From the NCBI RefSeq assembly GCF_000355765.4, contig NZ_CP021106.3:1645137-1709136 (forward strand): a DNA stretch of 64,000 nt, written 5' to 3'. Below the pieces are notes generated by a model, which had not been told where the DNA came from, made no database searches, and worked only from the letters and a program-made list of their open reading frames with translations. This DNA is from Nitrosospira lacus (GTDB lineage: Bacteria; Pseudomonadota; Gammaproteobacteria; Burkholderiales; Nitrosomonadaceae). This document shows positions 37,950 through 47,208 of this stretch, piece after piece (position 1 is the first letter of the stretch; every line of letters starts with the position of its first letter). Made by a program: the position numbers and the translations under genes.

Positions 37950-39281
37950 ATGAAAGCCCTTTTTTTTCTTCGTCATTATAACGACATTGATCATATAACC
38001 CCGGTGATCCACAAGTGGATGGGTTCGGGGCACACATGCGATATCGTCCTGATAGGCAACTCGCGCTTTCGCAACGACTACCGCATTGAATTTCTGCGCA
38101 AGCTCGATGGAGTGCGCATGGCCTATATTGGCGACCTGTTGCCGCCGGTCGAATTTGCCCGCTGGTTTGTGCAAACGCTGATACTGATCCGCAGCTTGCG
38201 GCGCCCCTTCATCGGCCCGGTCATGGCGGCCCTGGCCAAGACCTATGATGCCCGACGGCGGGCACCGGTGTGGCACAGCACCGCGCAGCGGCTGCTCGAG
38301 CGCAGCTTCGGCAGTCCCCATGAAGGGACCGGTGAAGGCGTGGTGGTATTTGACTGGATAGAAAGGAACTCCTCCATATGCGTGGAATGGGTCGAGATAG
38401 TCCTCTCGACGGCGCGCGCCATGGGACTTGGCACCGTATCGCTGCCGCATGGAGACAGCCCGCACGCGAGCCAGCTGATCCGGCGGCGGGAACTGCGCCT
38501 GGAGCCCGACACCACATTTGCCAATGCGGGCATATTCGACAAAGTAGTAGTGCCCAACGAACTGTGCTCGGTGCGATTTCGGCCCTTCATGGACAACCGG
38601 AAGCTGGCCGTCCTGGGCTCGCCGCGCTACTGCGACGAATGGCTGGCCAAACTGGCCACCCTGATGCCGCCCTCGCCGCTGACGCGTTCGGCGAGCCGGC
38701 TCAAAGTCGTCATTTTTCTGAGGAAGAGCAACTTCTCCACCTTCTGGGAAGAAGTGGGCGAAGTAGTGCGCATCGTTGCCGGCTTTCCCGGAGTGGAACT
38801 GATCATCAAGCCGCACACGCGCGGGGGCTGGCAGCAATCCCTGACCCGGGACCCCTCTGTGCGGCGCCTGGCGAACGTGAGCGTGGCGGGCAACATCCAC
38901 TCCATCCACCTCATGAACTGGGCGGACGTCATCATTGACCTGGCCACCTCGGTGGTATTTGAAGCGGTCAAGGCAAAGAAGCCGGTCCTGGCAGGGGACT
39001 ACCTGCATGCGGGCCGCTCCGCCCTGGCGGAATACCTGCCGGAGACGGAACTGCGCTGCCGGGATGACGTATATCGGCAGATCGAAGGATTTCTTAGCCA
39101 CGGCTGCGACAATTTTTACATTGAAGCGCATCATCAGCGCTTTGTGAAGGAAATGATCGAGGTGGGGGACCCGGATGTACTATCCCGCTACGTGGCGCTA
39201 CTGGAAGGGCAAGTGCGGCCACGGGCCAGCCGGGATCAGTCTTGTCCGGAGGAACGCGCCGTGAACCTCGCCTGTGGATGA
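37950..39281 (+). CDS. Putative GT-B-type glycosyltransferase or polymer transferase of a glycan locus
   Basis: A 443-residue protein without signal peptide or obvious membrane helix. The N-terminal part (MKALFFLRHYNDIDHITPV) and the C-terminal half suggest a two-domain Rossmann layout: KVVIFLRKSNF, then GVELIIKPHTRGG, NWADVIIDLATSVVFEAVKAKKPVLAGDYLHAG. The combination of a KPHT-like strand, an ADVII stretch and TSVVFEA resembles CDP-glycerol glycerophosphotransferase/capsule-type transferases, where a late serine/threonine and glutamate bind the donor. I cannot name the substrate. The 5' third has ordinary codon use, and the rest is notably GC-rich. It opens the glycan gene block. Confidence 0.65.
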   Translation: MKALFFLRHYNDIDHITPVIHKWMGSGHTCDIVLIGNSRFRNDYRIEFLRKLDGVRMAYIGDLLPPVEFARWFVQTLILIRSLRRPFIGPVMAALAKTYDARRRAPVWHSTAQRLLERSFGSPHEGTGEGVVVFDWIERNSSICVEWVEIVLSTARAMGLGTVSLPHGDSPHASQLIRRRELRLEPDTTFANAGIFDKVVVPNELCSVRFRPFMDNRKLAVLGSPRYCDEWLAKLATLMPPSPLTRSASRLKVVIFLRKSNFSTFWEEVGEVVRIVAGFPGVELIIKPHTRGGWQQSLTRDPSVRRLANVSVAGNIHSIHLMNWADVIIDLATSVVFEAVKAKKPVLAGDYLHAGRSALAEYLPETELRCRDDVYRQIEGFLSHGCDNFYIEAHHQRFVKEMIEVGDPDVLSRYVALLEGQVRPRASRDQSCPEERAVNLACG

Positions 39282-39353
39282 CGCCCATATGGATGGGAGC
39301 TCAGGGCCTCGCAGGCAAGGTCTTTCGAAAGGCTGTTAAAGTTTGCCAATGAG

Positions 39354-40316
39354 ATGAATCCCCGGTTATCGCTGTCTATTGCTTTAGCTACCTACAACGG
39401 TGAGCGCTACATCGCGGAGCAGCTCGACAGTATCGCCGGACAGACCCATCCGCCGGACGAGCTGGTGGTATCCGATGATGCCTCGGTTGATGCGACACGG
39501 GCTATCGTGATGGATTTTGCCCGGCATGCTCCCTTTCCCGTGCGGTTGCTGACAAATAGTGAGCGCCTTGGCTCGACGCGTAATTTCGAAGTTGCCATAC
39601 GTGCCTGTGATGGCGACATCATTTTTCTATGTGACCAGGACGACGTCTGGTATCCCGGCAAGATTGCGCTCATGGAAAAATGTTTCATGGATGACCCGTC
39701 GGCAGGCGTGGTATTTACGGATGCGGATGTAGTCGACCAGAACTTGCATCCATTGGGATTGCGTCTATGGGAAGCAGTGCGATTCCGCCGGCGAGAACAG
39801 ATGCAGGTCGAGGCTGGCGATGCGTTCTCCGTACTGCTCCAACGTTACGCGGTGACCGGTGCGACGATGGCTTTTTGCTCCCGTTACCGGGATCTCCTGT
39901 TGCCCATACCTAATATATGGGTGCATGACGCCTGGATCGCAATGCTGATGGGTGCCACGTCGCATCTGGTAGCGCTGCCAACGCCGTTGATCGCCTATCG
40001 TCAACATAGCGCAAATCAGATTGGCATACCGCGCCCGGGCAAGAATCGGGGCAAGACCTGTGCCACGGTTCACGGCCTGCAGGCTCTCCGTTATGAGAAA
40101 GCGCTGAAGCGCTTGCAGGAATTTGGCGATCGCTTTCCCGACAGCGGACATAATATTCGACGTCTTGAAGGAACGCTCAATTTTTTGCGTATGGTCGCCG
40201 CGCTGCCTGATGCGCGCTGGCGGCGGCTGCCCGGTGCGCTGAATGTGCTTGCCGCACTGCATTATCATCGCTATGCCAGAGGATTCAGAAGTTTCTGGCG
40301 CGATTTATTCCGATAG
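39354..40316 (+). CDS. Family 2 glycosyltransferase (rhamnosyltransferase-like)
   Basis: The 320-residue cytoplasmic enzyme has a GT-A fold: SIALATYNGERYIAEQLDSI at the start, PDELVVSDDASVDATR for nucleotide binding, GDIIFLCDQDDVWYPGKI with the DxD-type metal site, FTDADVVD, and WVHDAWIAMLMG with the putative base, then PLIAYRQHSANQIG. This pattern is common among rhamnosyl- and other deoxyhexose transferases of O-antigen loci. The acceptor is unknown. It starts 72 bases after the previous gene, on the same strand. Confidence 0.9.
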   Translation: MNPRLSLSIALATYNGERYIAEQLDSIAGQTHPPDELVVSDDASVDATRAIVMDFARHAPFPVRLLTNSERLGSTRNFEVAIRACDGDIIFLCDQDDVWYPGKIALMEKCFMDDPSAGVVFTDADVVDQNLHPLGLRLWEAVRFRRREQMQVEAGDAFSVLLQRYAVTGATMAFCSRYRDLLLPIPNIWVHDAWIAMLMGATSHLVALPTPLIAYRQHSANQIGIPRPGKNRGKTCATVHGLQALRYEKALKRLQEFGDRFPDSGHNIRRLEGTLNFLRMVAALPDARWRRLPGALNVLAALHYHRYARGFRSFWRDLFR

Positions 40317-40901
40317 CCCGGGAAACCTGACGTCCGCCGTGCCTGGTAGCAGCATTCGCATTTTGGCTTTTCGTACGCCGTATTCCGTAAAGGCTCCTTG
40401 TACCGGCGTGGAACTTGTTCAGGGGTACCTGTCTTCCTTAAAGGAAGCGGCTGCGGAAGCCGGGGTAAAAGCATCAGGCAGTTCATATTCCACTGATTTC
40501 TCGACCAAGCACAACTATCGGTCTTCAGAATCGCCAAAATCTGCTCTCAATCGCTCGCATTTTCGCTTCGATTCTTCAAGTCCGCCAAGCTGGCACGCCG
40601 GATATCGTTAACAATCCATTGATTGGATAAGGCATGAGGAGGCTTATACAGCAGCGGGTAACCCGGCATGGTATGCGAGGCAGCGATATTTCCGGCATGC
40701 TTTATCAGATGGACGTTTCTGTTATTGCCATGGAATTCTTGCCCGGCGTGACTAATCAGTTTATGAGCCCGGGTCTCCTGGGGGTTGTATTCCCACTGCT
40801 TGCCATCATCACAAATTGATCACACAGTTGTAAGTATACTTCCCCTCCTGAAGTGAGGGGGCCTGTTCGGGCTTGTCTTGCCAAAATTTGTGGGAATATC
40901 C
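40317..40901. other. Gap inside the glycan locus, no credible gene
   Basis: A 585-base stretch with short open frames on both strands (for example 40634-40819) but none with recognisable content or a ribosome site. It contains a family B repeat at about 40564-40600 and a hairpin at 40842-40860 (CCCCTC / GAGGGG, 7-base loop) shortly before the next gene. Confidence 0.5.
40564..40600. repeat. Dispersed repeat family B, copy 2
   Basis: Shares TTCGCTTC(A/G)ATTCTTCAAG and then TCCG(C/G)CA(A/G)GCTG with the copy at 47732-47772, about 90% identical over some 35 bases by eye. Confidence 0.5.
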
Positions 40902-41828
40902 ATGTATTGGCGTTTTAGAGAAGGAGTCGGGGACTTAAAGTACTTATGCGCTTTAATGTTTCATTTTTTCACCAAAAATGAAACGTGTGGGCGGCCCCGC
41001 ATTAAATATTCTGGAGGAGGAAGTGCGGCGCCAGATTATGATAGGCCTGTATGCTTCTTTTGCAGTTACGATGAAGAAAGCGTGGTCCGGAAAAACGTGC
41101 TTCATTACTTGAACGAGCTTGTGCAGGCGGGATTCAATATCGTATTCATCAGCTCAAGCGACACTATTTCGGATGCGGATCTCCATAAACTGTCGGAATG
41201 CTGCGTAAGAATAATAATCCGGGAGAATAGAGGCCACGATTTTTATGGATGGAAAGTAGGACTGCAGGAATATGCTCAATATCAAGCGCACAGCGCACTT
41301 CTGCTAGCCAACGACAGTGTTCTGGGGCCACTTTTCAGTATTGGGAATATAATCGCGAGATTGGAAAATGATGATGCCGATATCGTTGGTATGACAGATT
41401 GTCTGCATTTCTACCCGCATCTGCAATCGTATTTTCTTTACTGTAAAAAATCTGTGATTACCTCTGATGAGTTCATCGATTTTTTTGATCGGGTTGAGGT
41501 TTTGGGATTCAAGGCCGCGATAGTCAGAAAATATGAGGTTGGCTTTTCTCGATTGCTCGGTCAACGATTTAACCTTTCGGCACTTTATAGCCTGGAAAGT
41601 ATTCTAAATCGGACCCCGAGCCCTGAAAGGCCGAAGAACTGGATAGATACAACTTTTCATTTATGGAGGCCGCTCATTACCGAGTTTAAATTCCCGTTTC
41701 TCAAAAAAAGTATCTTGACAAGGAGGGGCGTACCTATTGAAGAAATTTTAGCAGCGCTCGCCGAGAGCGACTCTATCTGCAATGCCGATATTTTGGCTGA
41801 CGGGATTGTATCGCCTGTATCGCGTTAG
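40902..41828 (+). CDS. RgpF-like rhamnan-synthesis family protein
   Basis: A 308-residue protein. After a short N-terminal part it shows the pattern of the rhamnan synthesis protein F family: VCFFCSYDEESVVRKNVLHYL, GFNIVFISSSD, IIRENRGHDFYGWKVGL, LLLANDSVLGPLF and VGMTDCLHFYPHLQSYFLYC. These proteins transfer or add sugars in cell-surface polysaccharide assembly. ATG at 40902 follows GGGA; a TTG at 40878 is less likely. The gene is AT-richer than the first transferase of the locus, which suggests a mosaic origin. Confidence 0.8.
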   Translation: MYWRFREGVGDLKYLCALMFHFFTKNETCGRPRIKYSGGGSAAPDYDRPVCFFCSYDEESVVRKNVLHYLNELVQAGFNIVFISSSDTISDADLHKLSECCVRIIIRENRGHDFYGWKVGLQEYAQYQAHSALLLANDSVLGPLFSIGNIIARLENDDADIVGMTDCLHFYPHLQSYFLYCKKSVITSDEFIDFFDRVEVLGFKAAIVRKYEVGFSRLLGQRFNLSALYSLESILNRTPSPERPKNWIDTTFHLWRPLITEFKFPFLKKSILTRRGVPIEEILAALAESDSICNADILADGIVSPVSR

Positions 41829-42206
41829 CAGGCAGCGATATCCGGATCTTCGGGGATGGCGTTCCGCCGGATAAGTCACGTGCACAAGCGGGAGCGTACC
41901 GCTTTAACTGCTCAGCCAGAAGATGCTCCGATTAGTCTGAATCCGGCAATTGACCTCATTTTTCAATTTGGTGTTATGATCAACAAGGTTTTGTGTGCCA
42001 CTTTATTTTTCACTTTCAGAATGAGTTTGCTACGGGGCGGATTCCAGGGATTTCACGTCAAATGACTGTGTTCCAATTCCCTGGAGTGGAATGATCATTC
42101 CCCTGCGCTGCGCCTTGCCTTGCGCCGGAAAATCCGTACACTCCCTTTCGTCCAGCCATTTCCCGGCATTAATCCACCTTTCATTCGCGAATCTACGGTA
42201 GCCAAC
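41829..42206. other. Gap before the FkbM gene with palindrome and family A repeat
   Basis: A 378-base stretch without a credible gene. It contains the perfect palindrome GGAATGATCATTCC at 42088-42101, followed at once by repeat copy 3 at 42108-42156. A frame open from TTG at 42120 continues into the FkbM gene but runs through the repeat. Confidence 0.5.
42088..42156 (+). repeat. Dispersed repeat family A, copy 3, with leading palindrome
   Basis: The palindrome at 42088-42101 precedes CTGCGCCTTGCC, which ends at TTCGTCCAGC. Order and spacing match copy 1 at 14346-14418. Confidence 0.5.
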
Positions 42207-42977
42207 ATGAGCTCATTTTTCATGAATATTTTGTCAGGATTCCTCGCGGCACTTTACGGTATGAAAGGCGGTTATGCGAACGTAAACGTCAAGGGTCAAT
42301 TCATACGCATCGCGGTGGATAATGTGCGGACGCTTCAACGAGCAAAAACATATTCCATCAAGGAGCCGGATACGCTGGATTGGCTTGACAGCTTTGAACC
42401 CAATTCGGTTTTCTTTGATTTGGGCGCGAATATCGGGCAGTACTCTTTATATCCCGCCAAGAAGTTTGGCGACGCAATCCAAGTATATGCCTTTGAGCCT
42501 CAATGCATCAATTATTATCTGCTCAACAAGAACGTATATCTGAACAAACTTGAGAAGAATATTACCGCTTATGGCGTCGCCATATCGGGGGTCAGCGGAT
42601 TCTCCAAGCTGTATATTCCGAAATTCATTGCGGGCGGGAACCGTTCGCAGTTCGGGAAAGAAGACCTGAAGACCATGAAACGCCCGGCCAGCCATATCCA
42701 GGGCATGTTCGGGGTAACGCTGGATGATTTATGCGACAAGTGGGGGCTACCCTGTCCCAACTATATCAAGATAGATGTCGATGGCATTGAGATTCCCATT
42801 ATTAAAGGTGCGGAGAATACTCTCAGAAAGCCGGATGTCAGGTCGGTTATCGTTGAACTGGGGACCAGTGAAGAGCAGGAAGAGGCGGTAAGATTGCTGG
42901 AGCAAGCAGGCTTTAAAGTGAAATTCAAAACCACCCGGAATTGGGGTGAAACCTGCTTTATATTCGAAAGAGCCTAG
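42207..42977 (+). CDS. FkbM-family methyltransferase
   Basis: The 256-residue protein has the SAM-binding motif VFFDLGANIGQYSL and then VYAFEPQCINYYLLNKNV, both typical of FkbM. NYIKIDVDGIEIPIIKGAENTL is the family's signature near the middle, and VRSVIVELGTSEEQEEA follows. It probably O-methylates a sugar of the neighbouring glycan pathway, inferred from position. ATG at 42207 is chosen; the frame extends upstream to a TTG at 42120 but through repeat sequence. No strong ribosome site is visible. Confidence 0.88.
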   Translation: MSSFFMNILSGFLAALYGMKGGYANVNVKGQFIRIAVDNVRTLQRAKTYSIKEPDTLDWLDSFEPNSVFFDLGANIGQYSLYPAKKFGDAIQVYAFEPQCINYYLLNKNVYLNKLEKNITAYGVAISGVSGFSKLYIPKFIAGGNRSQFGKEDLKTMKRPASHIQGMFGVTLDDLCDKWGLPCPNYIKIDVDGIEIPIIKGAENTLRKPDVRSVIVELGTSEEQEEAVRLLEQAGFKVKFKTTRNWGETCFIFERA

Positions 42978-43050
42978 CAATCCCGCCTTGGAGAAGGCCA
43001 AACCTTTGCATCTCGCAAATCCGGCCGTAACGCGCTGCATGAAGGACTAT

Positions 43051-43296
43051 TCAACGCGCTTGCGCATTGCTTTCGGTTTTACGCACCCCCTGGATATTAA
43101 GCGTGGCCAGAGCAACCTGGAGACCAAGAACGGCGAAGGCTTGTGCGTGCCATCCCCAGATAACCCATAAGACATTGCTCAGGATGGAAAACAGAAATCC
43201 AGCGTGGCGCTTACCCTTGGTTTGAGATGTCAGGAGCCAGACAGCCAGTATGTTAACGACCATGGCAGGCCATTGTAAGAGGGAAAAATAATCCAT
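43051..43296 (-). CDS. Small integral membrane protein (PnuC/SemiSWEET-like in appearance)
   Basis: An 81-residue protein with a GAGGAAGG ribosome site before ATG. It is largely hydrophobic with probably three helices (about 6-23, 31-48 and 52-68). FSILSNVLWVIWGWHAQAFA followed by LQVALATLNIQGVRK matches a widespread family of short membrane proteins, often loosely labelled transporters. The NxxW...W pattern recalls half-transporters, but no function is known to me. Confidence 0.7.
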   Translation of the reverse strand: MDYFSLLQWPAMVVNILAVWLLTSQTKGKRHAGFLFSILSNVLWVIWGWHAQAFAVLGLQVALATLNIQGVRKTESNAQAR

Positions 43297-43664
43297 ATCA
43301 GTTTTACCTTCCTCACGGAAATTTGTTTGATCAAGAATGACGCTTACTCCTGCCCGTTCAACCGTTTGACCTGTCTTGATGCCGTGGAATGCGAAATCGC
43401 GTACCCAGGCGGTCCAGTTGAAGTATTTTTAGTTGGATGATAGAGATCCACGGCAGGCCCATCCGTGTGCAATCGCACATACAATAAATCGAATGCCGGA
43501 CAGAATGGCAACTCGTGCTTGAAATAGATGAGTGAGCAGCACGGGAATGGTTCCGCTATTGGCGGTAGGCGCAGCCACGCGCTTTGCGGATTTTGTACAA
43601 ACTCGTTCCCCAGGCTGTTTCCAGGATGCAGAAGACATAACTCCAGGTTTTTTTGGTATAAATC
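43297..43664. other. Intergenic region before ku
   Basis: A 368-base stretch. The open frames at 43429-43638 (minus) and 43528 onward (plus) have no recognisable content. No clear promoter or hairpin is seen. Confidence 0.45.
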
Positions 43665-44585
43665 ATGGCTGTCTCAAGTAATCGGGCCCTATGGAAAGGC
43701 GCTATCAGCTTCGGACTGGTGCATATCCCCGTCGCGCTTCATTCCGCGACGTCGGAGGAAGGGCTGGATTTTGATTGGTTGGACAAACGCAGCATGGATC
43801 CGGTGGGTTATAAGCGCATTAACAAAAAAACCGGTAAGGAGGTCGACAAGGAAAATATCGTCAAGGGAATTGAATATGAAGATGGCCAATATGTCATTCT
43901 GAGCCAGGAGGAAATATCGGCGGCTTATCCCAAGGCTACGCAAACCATCGAGATCGAAACATTTGTCTCCAGTACCGATATCCCGTTTCTGTACCTGGAA
44001 CGACCTTATTTTGTGGTGCCGATCAATAAGGGTGCCAAGGTCTACGCCCTGTTGCGCGAAGCTCTTCACAAGACTCAGAGGATTGGTATTGCGCGGGTAG
44101 TCATTCAGACTAAACAGCATCTGGCAGCACTCATACCATCGGGGCCCGCGCTGGTTCTGGACCTGCTGCGTTGGGGCAATGAAATTCGTGGTTGGGAAAA
44201 TTTGAATCTTCCCGCGCAGGGCATGAAGGCGGAAGCGATTACCGAGAAAGAATTGAGAATGGCCGAGCAGCTGATAAATGATATGAGTTCCACATGGAAT
44301 CCTGAAGAATACCGGGATTCCTTCAAGGACGAGATCATGAAGCTCGTACGTCACAAAGCGGAAACCGGCGACATCCAGTCCGTGGTCCAGCCTGAGCTGG
44401 CGGAAACATCCGCTGGCGGGGCGCAAATTCTCGATCTTACCGAGTTGCTCCAGCGAAGCCTGAAAAAAGGTGGAGGCAGGAAGGACAGTAACCACGACGC
44501 GGCGCCAGCCGGAAAACCCGCGAAGGCAGATATGCATAACGCATCAACTCCAACCGGCAGGCCACCCAGGCGCCGCGCAATATGA
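43665..44585 (+). CDS. ku: Bacterial Ku protein (non-homologous end joining)
   Basis: The 306-residue protein has the bacterial Ku beta-barrel core: RALWKGAISFGLVHIPVALH, LDFDWLDKRSMDPVGYKRIN, the segment ending EDGQYVILSQEE, and TIEIETFVSSTDIPFLYLERPYF. The lysine-rich C-terminal tail is the part that usually contacts DNA or LigD. Ku homodimers bind double-strand ends and recruit LigD. The stop overlaps the ligD start by four bases (ATGA), so the two are probably made in fixed ratio. Confidence 0.97.
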   Translation: MAVSSNRALWKGAISFGLVHIPVALHSATSEEGLDFDWLDKRSMDPVGYKRINKKTGKEVDKENIVKGIEYEDGQYVILSQEEISAAYPKATQTIEIETFVSSTDIPFLYLERPYFVVPINKGAKVYALLREALHKTQRIGIARVVIQTKQHLAALIPSGPALVLDLLRWGNEIRGWENLNLPAQGMKAEAITEKELRMAEQLINDMSSTWNPEEYRDSFKDEIMKLVRHKAETGDIQSVVQPELAETSAGGAQILDLTELLQRSLKKGGGRKDSNHDAAPAGKPAKADMHNASTPTGRPPRRRAI

Positions 44586-47140
44586 GTGAACCGGATATGG
44601 CGCTGCGGAATTCACTCAAAGCCTACCGGGAAAAACGTAATTTCTCGATAACACCCGAGCCGGATGAAATGGGCAAGGATGCTGAGGCAAACGACGCGGC
44701 GTTGTCGTTTGTGGTGCAGAAACACTGGGCGACCCGGCTGCATTACGACTTCAGGCTGGAGCTTGATGGAACAATGAAAAGCTGGGCCATTCCCAAGGGC
44801 CCCAGCTTTGATCCCCACGACAAGCGCATGGCAATTCATGTCGAGGATCATCCCATTTCCTACAATCGTTTCGAAGGCCGGATTCCAGCCGGACAGTATG
44901 GGGCGGGCAAGGTTATCATCTGGGACAAGGGAACGTGGGTTCCTCTGCAGGATCCCCGCAACGGCTATCGCGATGGCAAGTTGAAATTTGAACTGCGCGG
45001 GTACAAACTCAAGGGCCACTGGACGCTGGTTCGCATGAAAAACCGGGAGGAGAACAAGCAGGAGCCGTGGCTGCTTATCAAGGAGAAGGATGAGTATGTT
45101 CGTTCATCAAGCGAGTACAGCGTTGTGGATGAACTGCCCGATAGCGTTGCCGGACTCGAATCCCGCCATTTAAACAAAACAGCCAGGTCATCGGCCAGCG
45201 CAAGAGAAAAACACAACCGTGCCGTCGGGTTGCCCGAGAAAGCGGTTGAAGCTGATCTTCCTTCAACCCTGCAACCCGAGCTTGCAATCCTTGTAGATGA
45301 ACTGCCCGCTCATCCAGCCGACTGGTTATACGAAATCAAGTTTGATGGTTATCGAATCCTTTGCAGGGTCGGGGACGGGAAGATTCAGCTATTCACGCGT
45401 AACGGTAACGATTGGTCTCACAAGCTGCCTGACCTGGTGAAGGCATTAGGCAAAATGGACCTTAAACCGGGGTGGCTGGATGGTGAAATTGTGGTGCCCG
45501 GCGAGAAGGGCATTCCAGACTTTCAGGCCTTGCAGAATGCCTTCGATAGTTCCCGGACGCAGGGTATCCTATACTATCTGTTCGATATCCCGTTTTATGA
45601 CGGATACGATTTGAGGGACGTTCCCCTCATCGAACGGCGTGCGTTTCTGAAAACATTCTTTGAGAAATCGCCCCCGGACCCGGTGCGCTTCAGCGAGACA
45701 TTTGATGCCCCCGCCCGGGATATCGTTGCGTCGGCTTGCCGCATGGGACTGGAAGGCGTCATCGGTAAACGCAAGACCTCGACGTATGTCTCACGCCGCT
45801 CCTCTGATTGGGTAAAGCTCAAGTGCGGCCGGCGCCAGGAATTCGTGATCGGCGGCTACACGGATCCACAAGGCTCCCGCATAGGCTTGGGTTCGCTTTT
45901 GCTCGGCGTTTACGATGAAGACAAAAAGCTCCGGTACGCCGGCAATGTGGGTACGGGCTTTAGCGATAAGACTCTTCACGATCTTGAAGCGAGGTTGAAA
46001 AAAATCGTGGCGTCACGGAGTCCTTTCCATGAAGCGTCCGGCATCGATGGGAAAGCCCATTGGGTGCTGCCGCTACTGGTTGCGGAAATTTCCTTCGGCG
46101 AATGGACTCGGGACGGCCGGATACGTCACTCGGTTTTTCATGGTTTGCGCACCGATAAGAAAGCGGAGGCTGTCACGCGGGAGAAACCCATGCATCCAAT
46201 GACGGAAAAACCCACGATAATGACCTCAATTCCTGCCTCGCTGCGAGTCACCCATCCCGAACGCATAATCGATCCTTCCAGCGGCTTCACCAAGATGGAA
46301 CTCATACGCTACTATTCATTGATTGCTCCCTTGATGCTGGAGCATCTTAAAGGAAGGCCGGTATCATTGGTGCGCGCGCCGGATGGCATTACAGGCCAGT
46401 TATTTTTCCAGAAGCATTGGGAAAAAGAGAAAATGCAGGGGGTGAATCAGCTCGATCCGGCACTCGATCCCGGGCATGAGCCATTGCTTGAAATATCGAC
46501 GGCTGAAGGTCTGCTGTCCGCCGCTCAAATGAACGTGATCGAATTTCACACCTGGAATGCCACAAAGAATGCTATCGACAAACCTGATCGAATGACGTTC
46601 GATCTCGATCCCGGCGAAGGAGTGACGTGGAAGCTTGTCCAGGAATCAGCACAGCTTGTGCGTGTATTTCTTGACGAATTGGGATTGAGGTCTTTTCTTA
46701 AAACCAGCGGCGGAAAGGGTTTGCATGTTGCTGTTCCAATCAAAAGGTTACTCGACTGGGACACGGTGAAAGATTTTTCTCAAGCGATTGTTCAGCATCT
46801 TGCCAGGACCATTCCGCAGCGTTTCGTGTCAAAAAGCGGAGCGCAGAATCGTGTGGGAAAGGTCTTCATTGATTATTTGCGCAACGGCTTTGGCGCAACC
46901 ACCGTGTGCGCCTGGTCAGTTCGCGCCCGTCAGGGTTTGGGCGTCTCCGTGCCCCTCGCGTGGGAAGAACTGGAGTCGCTTGCGAGCGCCAGCCACTGGT
47001 CGGCCTCGAATATTCATGAGCGCCTGGACAAAGGCAATGAGCCTTGGGCAGATTATGGCGCTACAAAGCAGTCGATACTGCCGGCGATGAAAATATTTGG
47101 ATTCAAACCCGGCAAAGAGACATCCCGTCAAGTCAAGTGA
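44582..47140 (+). CDS. ligD: Multifunctional DNA ligase D (phosphoesterase, ligase, polymerase)
   Basis: The 852-residue protein carries all three end-joining activities. The N-terminal 3'-phosphoesterase (about 40-190) shows FVVQKHWATRLHYDFRLELDG and HVEDHPISYNRFEG. The ATP-dependent ligase (about 220-540) has adenylated K253 in YEIKFDGYR, then WLDGEIV and EGVIGKRKTSTY. The C-terminal primase-like polymerase (about 555-850) has FFQKHWEKEKM, the DxD-type site in MTFDLDPGEGV and TSGGKGLHVAVP. The order PE-ligase-polymerase is that of Pseudomonas LigD. With ku it forms a complete two-component NHEJ system. Confidence 0.96.
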   Translation: MSEPDMALRNSLKAYREKRNFSITPEPDEMGKDAEANDAALSFVVQKHWATRLHYDFRLELDGTMKSWAIPKGPSFDPHDKRMAIHVEDHPISYNRFEGRIPAGQYGAGKVIIWDKGTWVPLQDPRNGYRDGKLKFELRGYKLKGHWTLVRMKNREENKQEPWLLIKEKDEYVRSSSEYSVVDELPDSVAGLESRHLNKTARSSASAREKHNRAVGLPEKAVEADLPSTLQPELAILVDELPAHPADWLYEIKFDGYRILCRVGDGKIQLFTRNGNDWSHKLPDLVKALGKMDLKPGWLDGEIVVPGEKGIPDFQALQNAFDSSRTQGILYYLFDIPFYDGYDLRDVPLIERRAFLKTFFEKSPPDPVRFSETFDAPARDIVASACRMGLEGVIGKRKTSTYVSRRSSDWVKLKCGRRQEFVIGGYTDPQGSRIGLGSLLLGVYDEDKKLRYAGNVGTGFSDKTLHDLEARLKKIVASRSPFHEASGIDGKAHWVLPLLVAEISFGEWTRDGRIRHSVFHGLRTDKKAEAVTREKPMHPMTEKPTIMTSIPASLRVTHPERIIDPSSGFTKMELIRYYSLIAPLMLEHLKGRPVSLVRAPDGITGQLFFQKHWEKEKMQGVNQLDPALDPGHEPLLEISTAEGLLSAAQMNVIEFHTWNATKNAIDKPDRMTFDLDPGEGVTWKLVQESAQLVRVFLDELGLRSFLKTSGGKGLHVAVPIKRLLDWDTVKDFSQAIVQHLARTIPQRFVSKSGAQNRVGKVFIDYLRNGFGATTVCAWSVRARQGLGVSVPLAWEELESLASASHWSASNIHERLDKGNEPWADYGATKQSILPAMKIFGFKPGKETSRQVK

Positions 47141-47168
47141 CCCGGAATAGAGATCATCCTTCGCTGTG

Positions 47169-47208
47169 AGCCTGCTGGGCACGCGGTAAACCGCGTGCCC
47201 AGCAGGCT
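47169..47208. terminator. Strong bidirectional terminator between ligD and the SmbP-like gene
   Basis: AGCCTGCTGGGCACGCGG (47169-47186) pairs perfectly over 18 bp with its complement (47191-47208) around a TAAA loop. It lies 28 bases after the ligD stop and touches the stop of the converging SmbP-like gene. The plus-strand side continues with TTATTTGG. Confidence 0.85.

Noticed and set aside
37863-39134. A 423-codon minus-strand frame opposite the first glycan-locus gene
   Set aside because: Almost as long as the plus-strand gene, but its translation is rich in H, R, Q and G without motifs. The plus strand shows Rossmann-like patterns and agrees with the direction of its neighbours.
40634-40819. 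A 61-codon frame between the glycosyltransferase and RgpF-like genes
   Set aside because: No ribosome site and no recognisable content; overlaps no conserved pattern.
40842-40860. CCCCTC/GAGGGG hairpin as a terminator
   Set aside because: No T run on either side and no gene ending just before it; kept only as a note.
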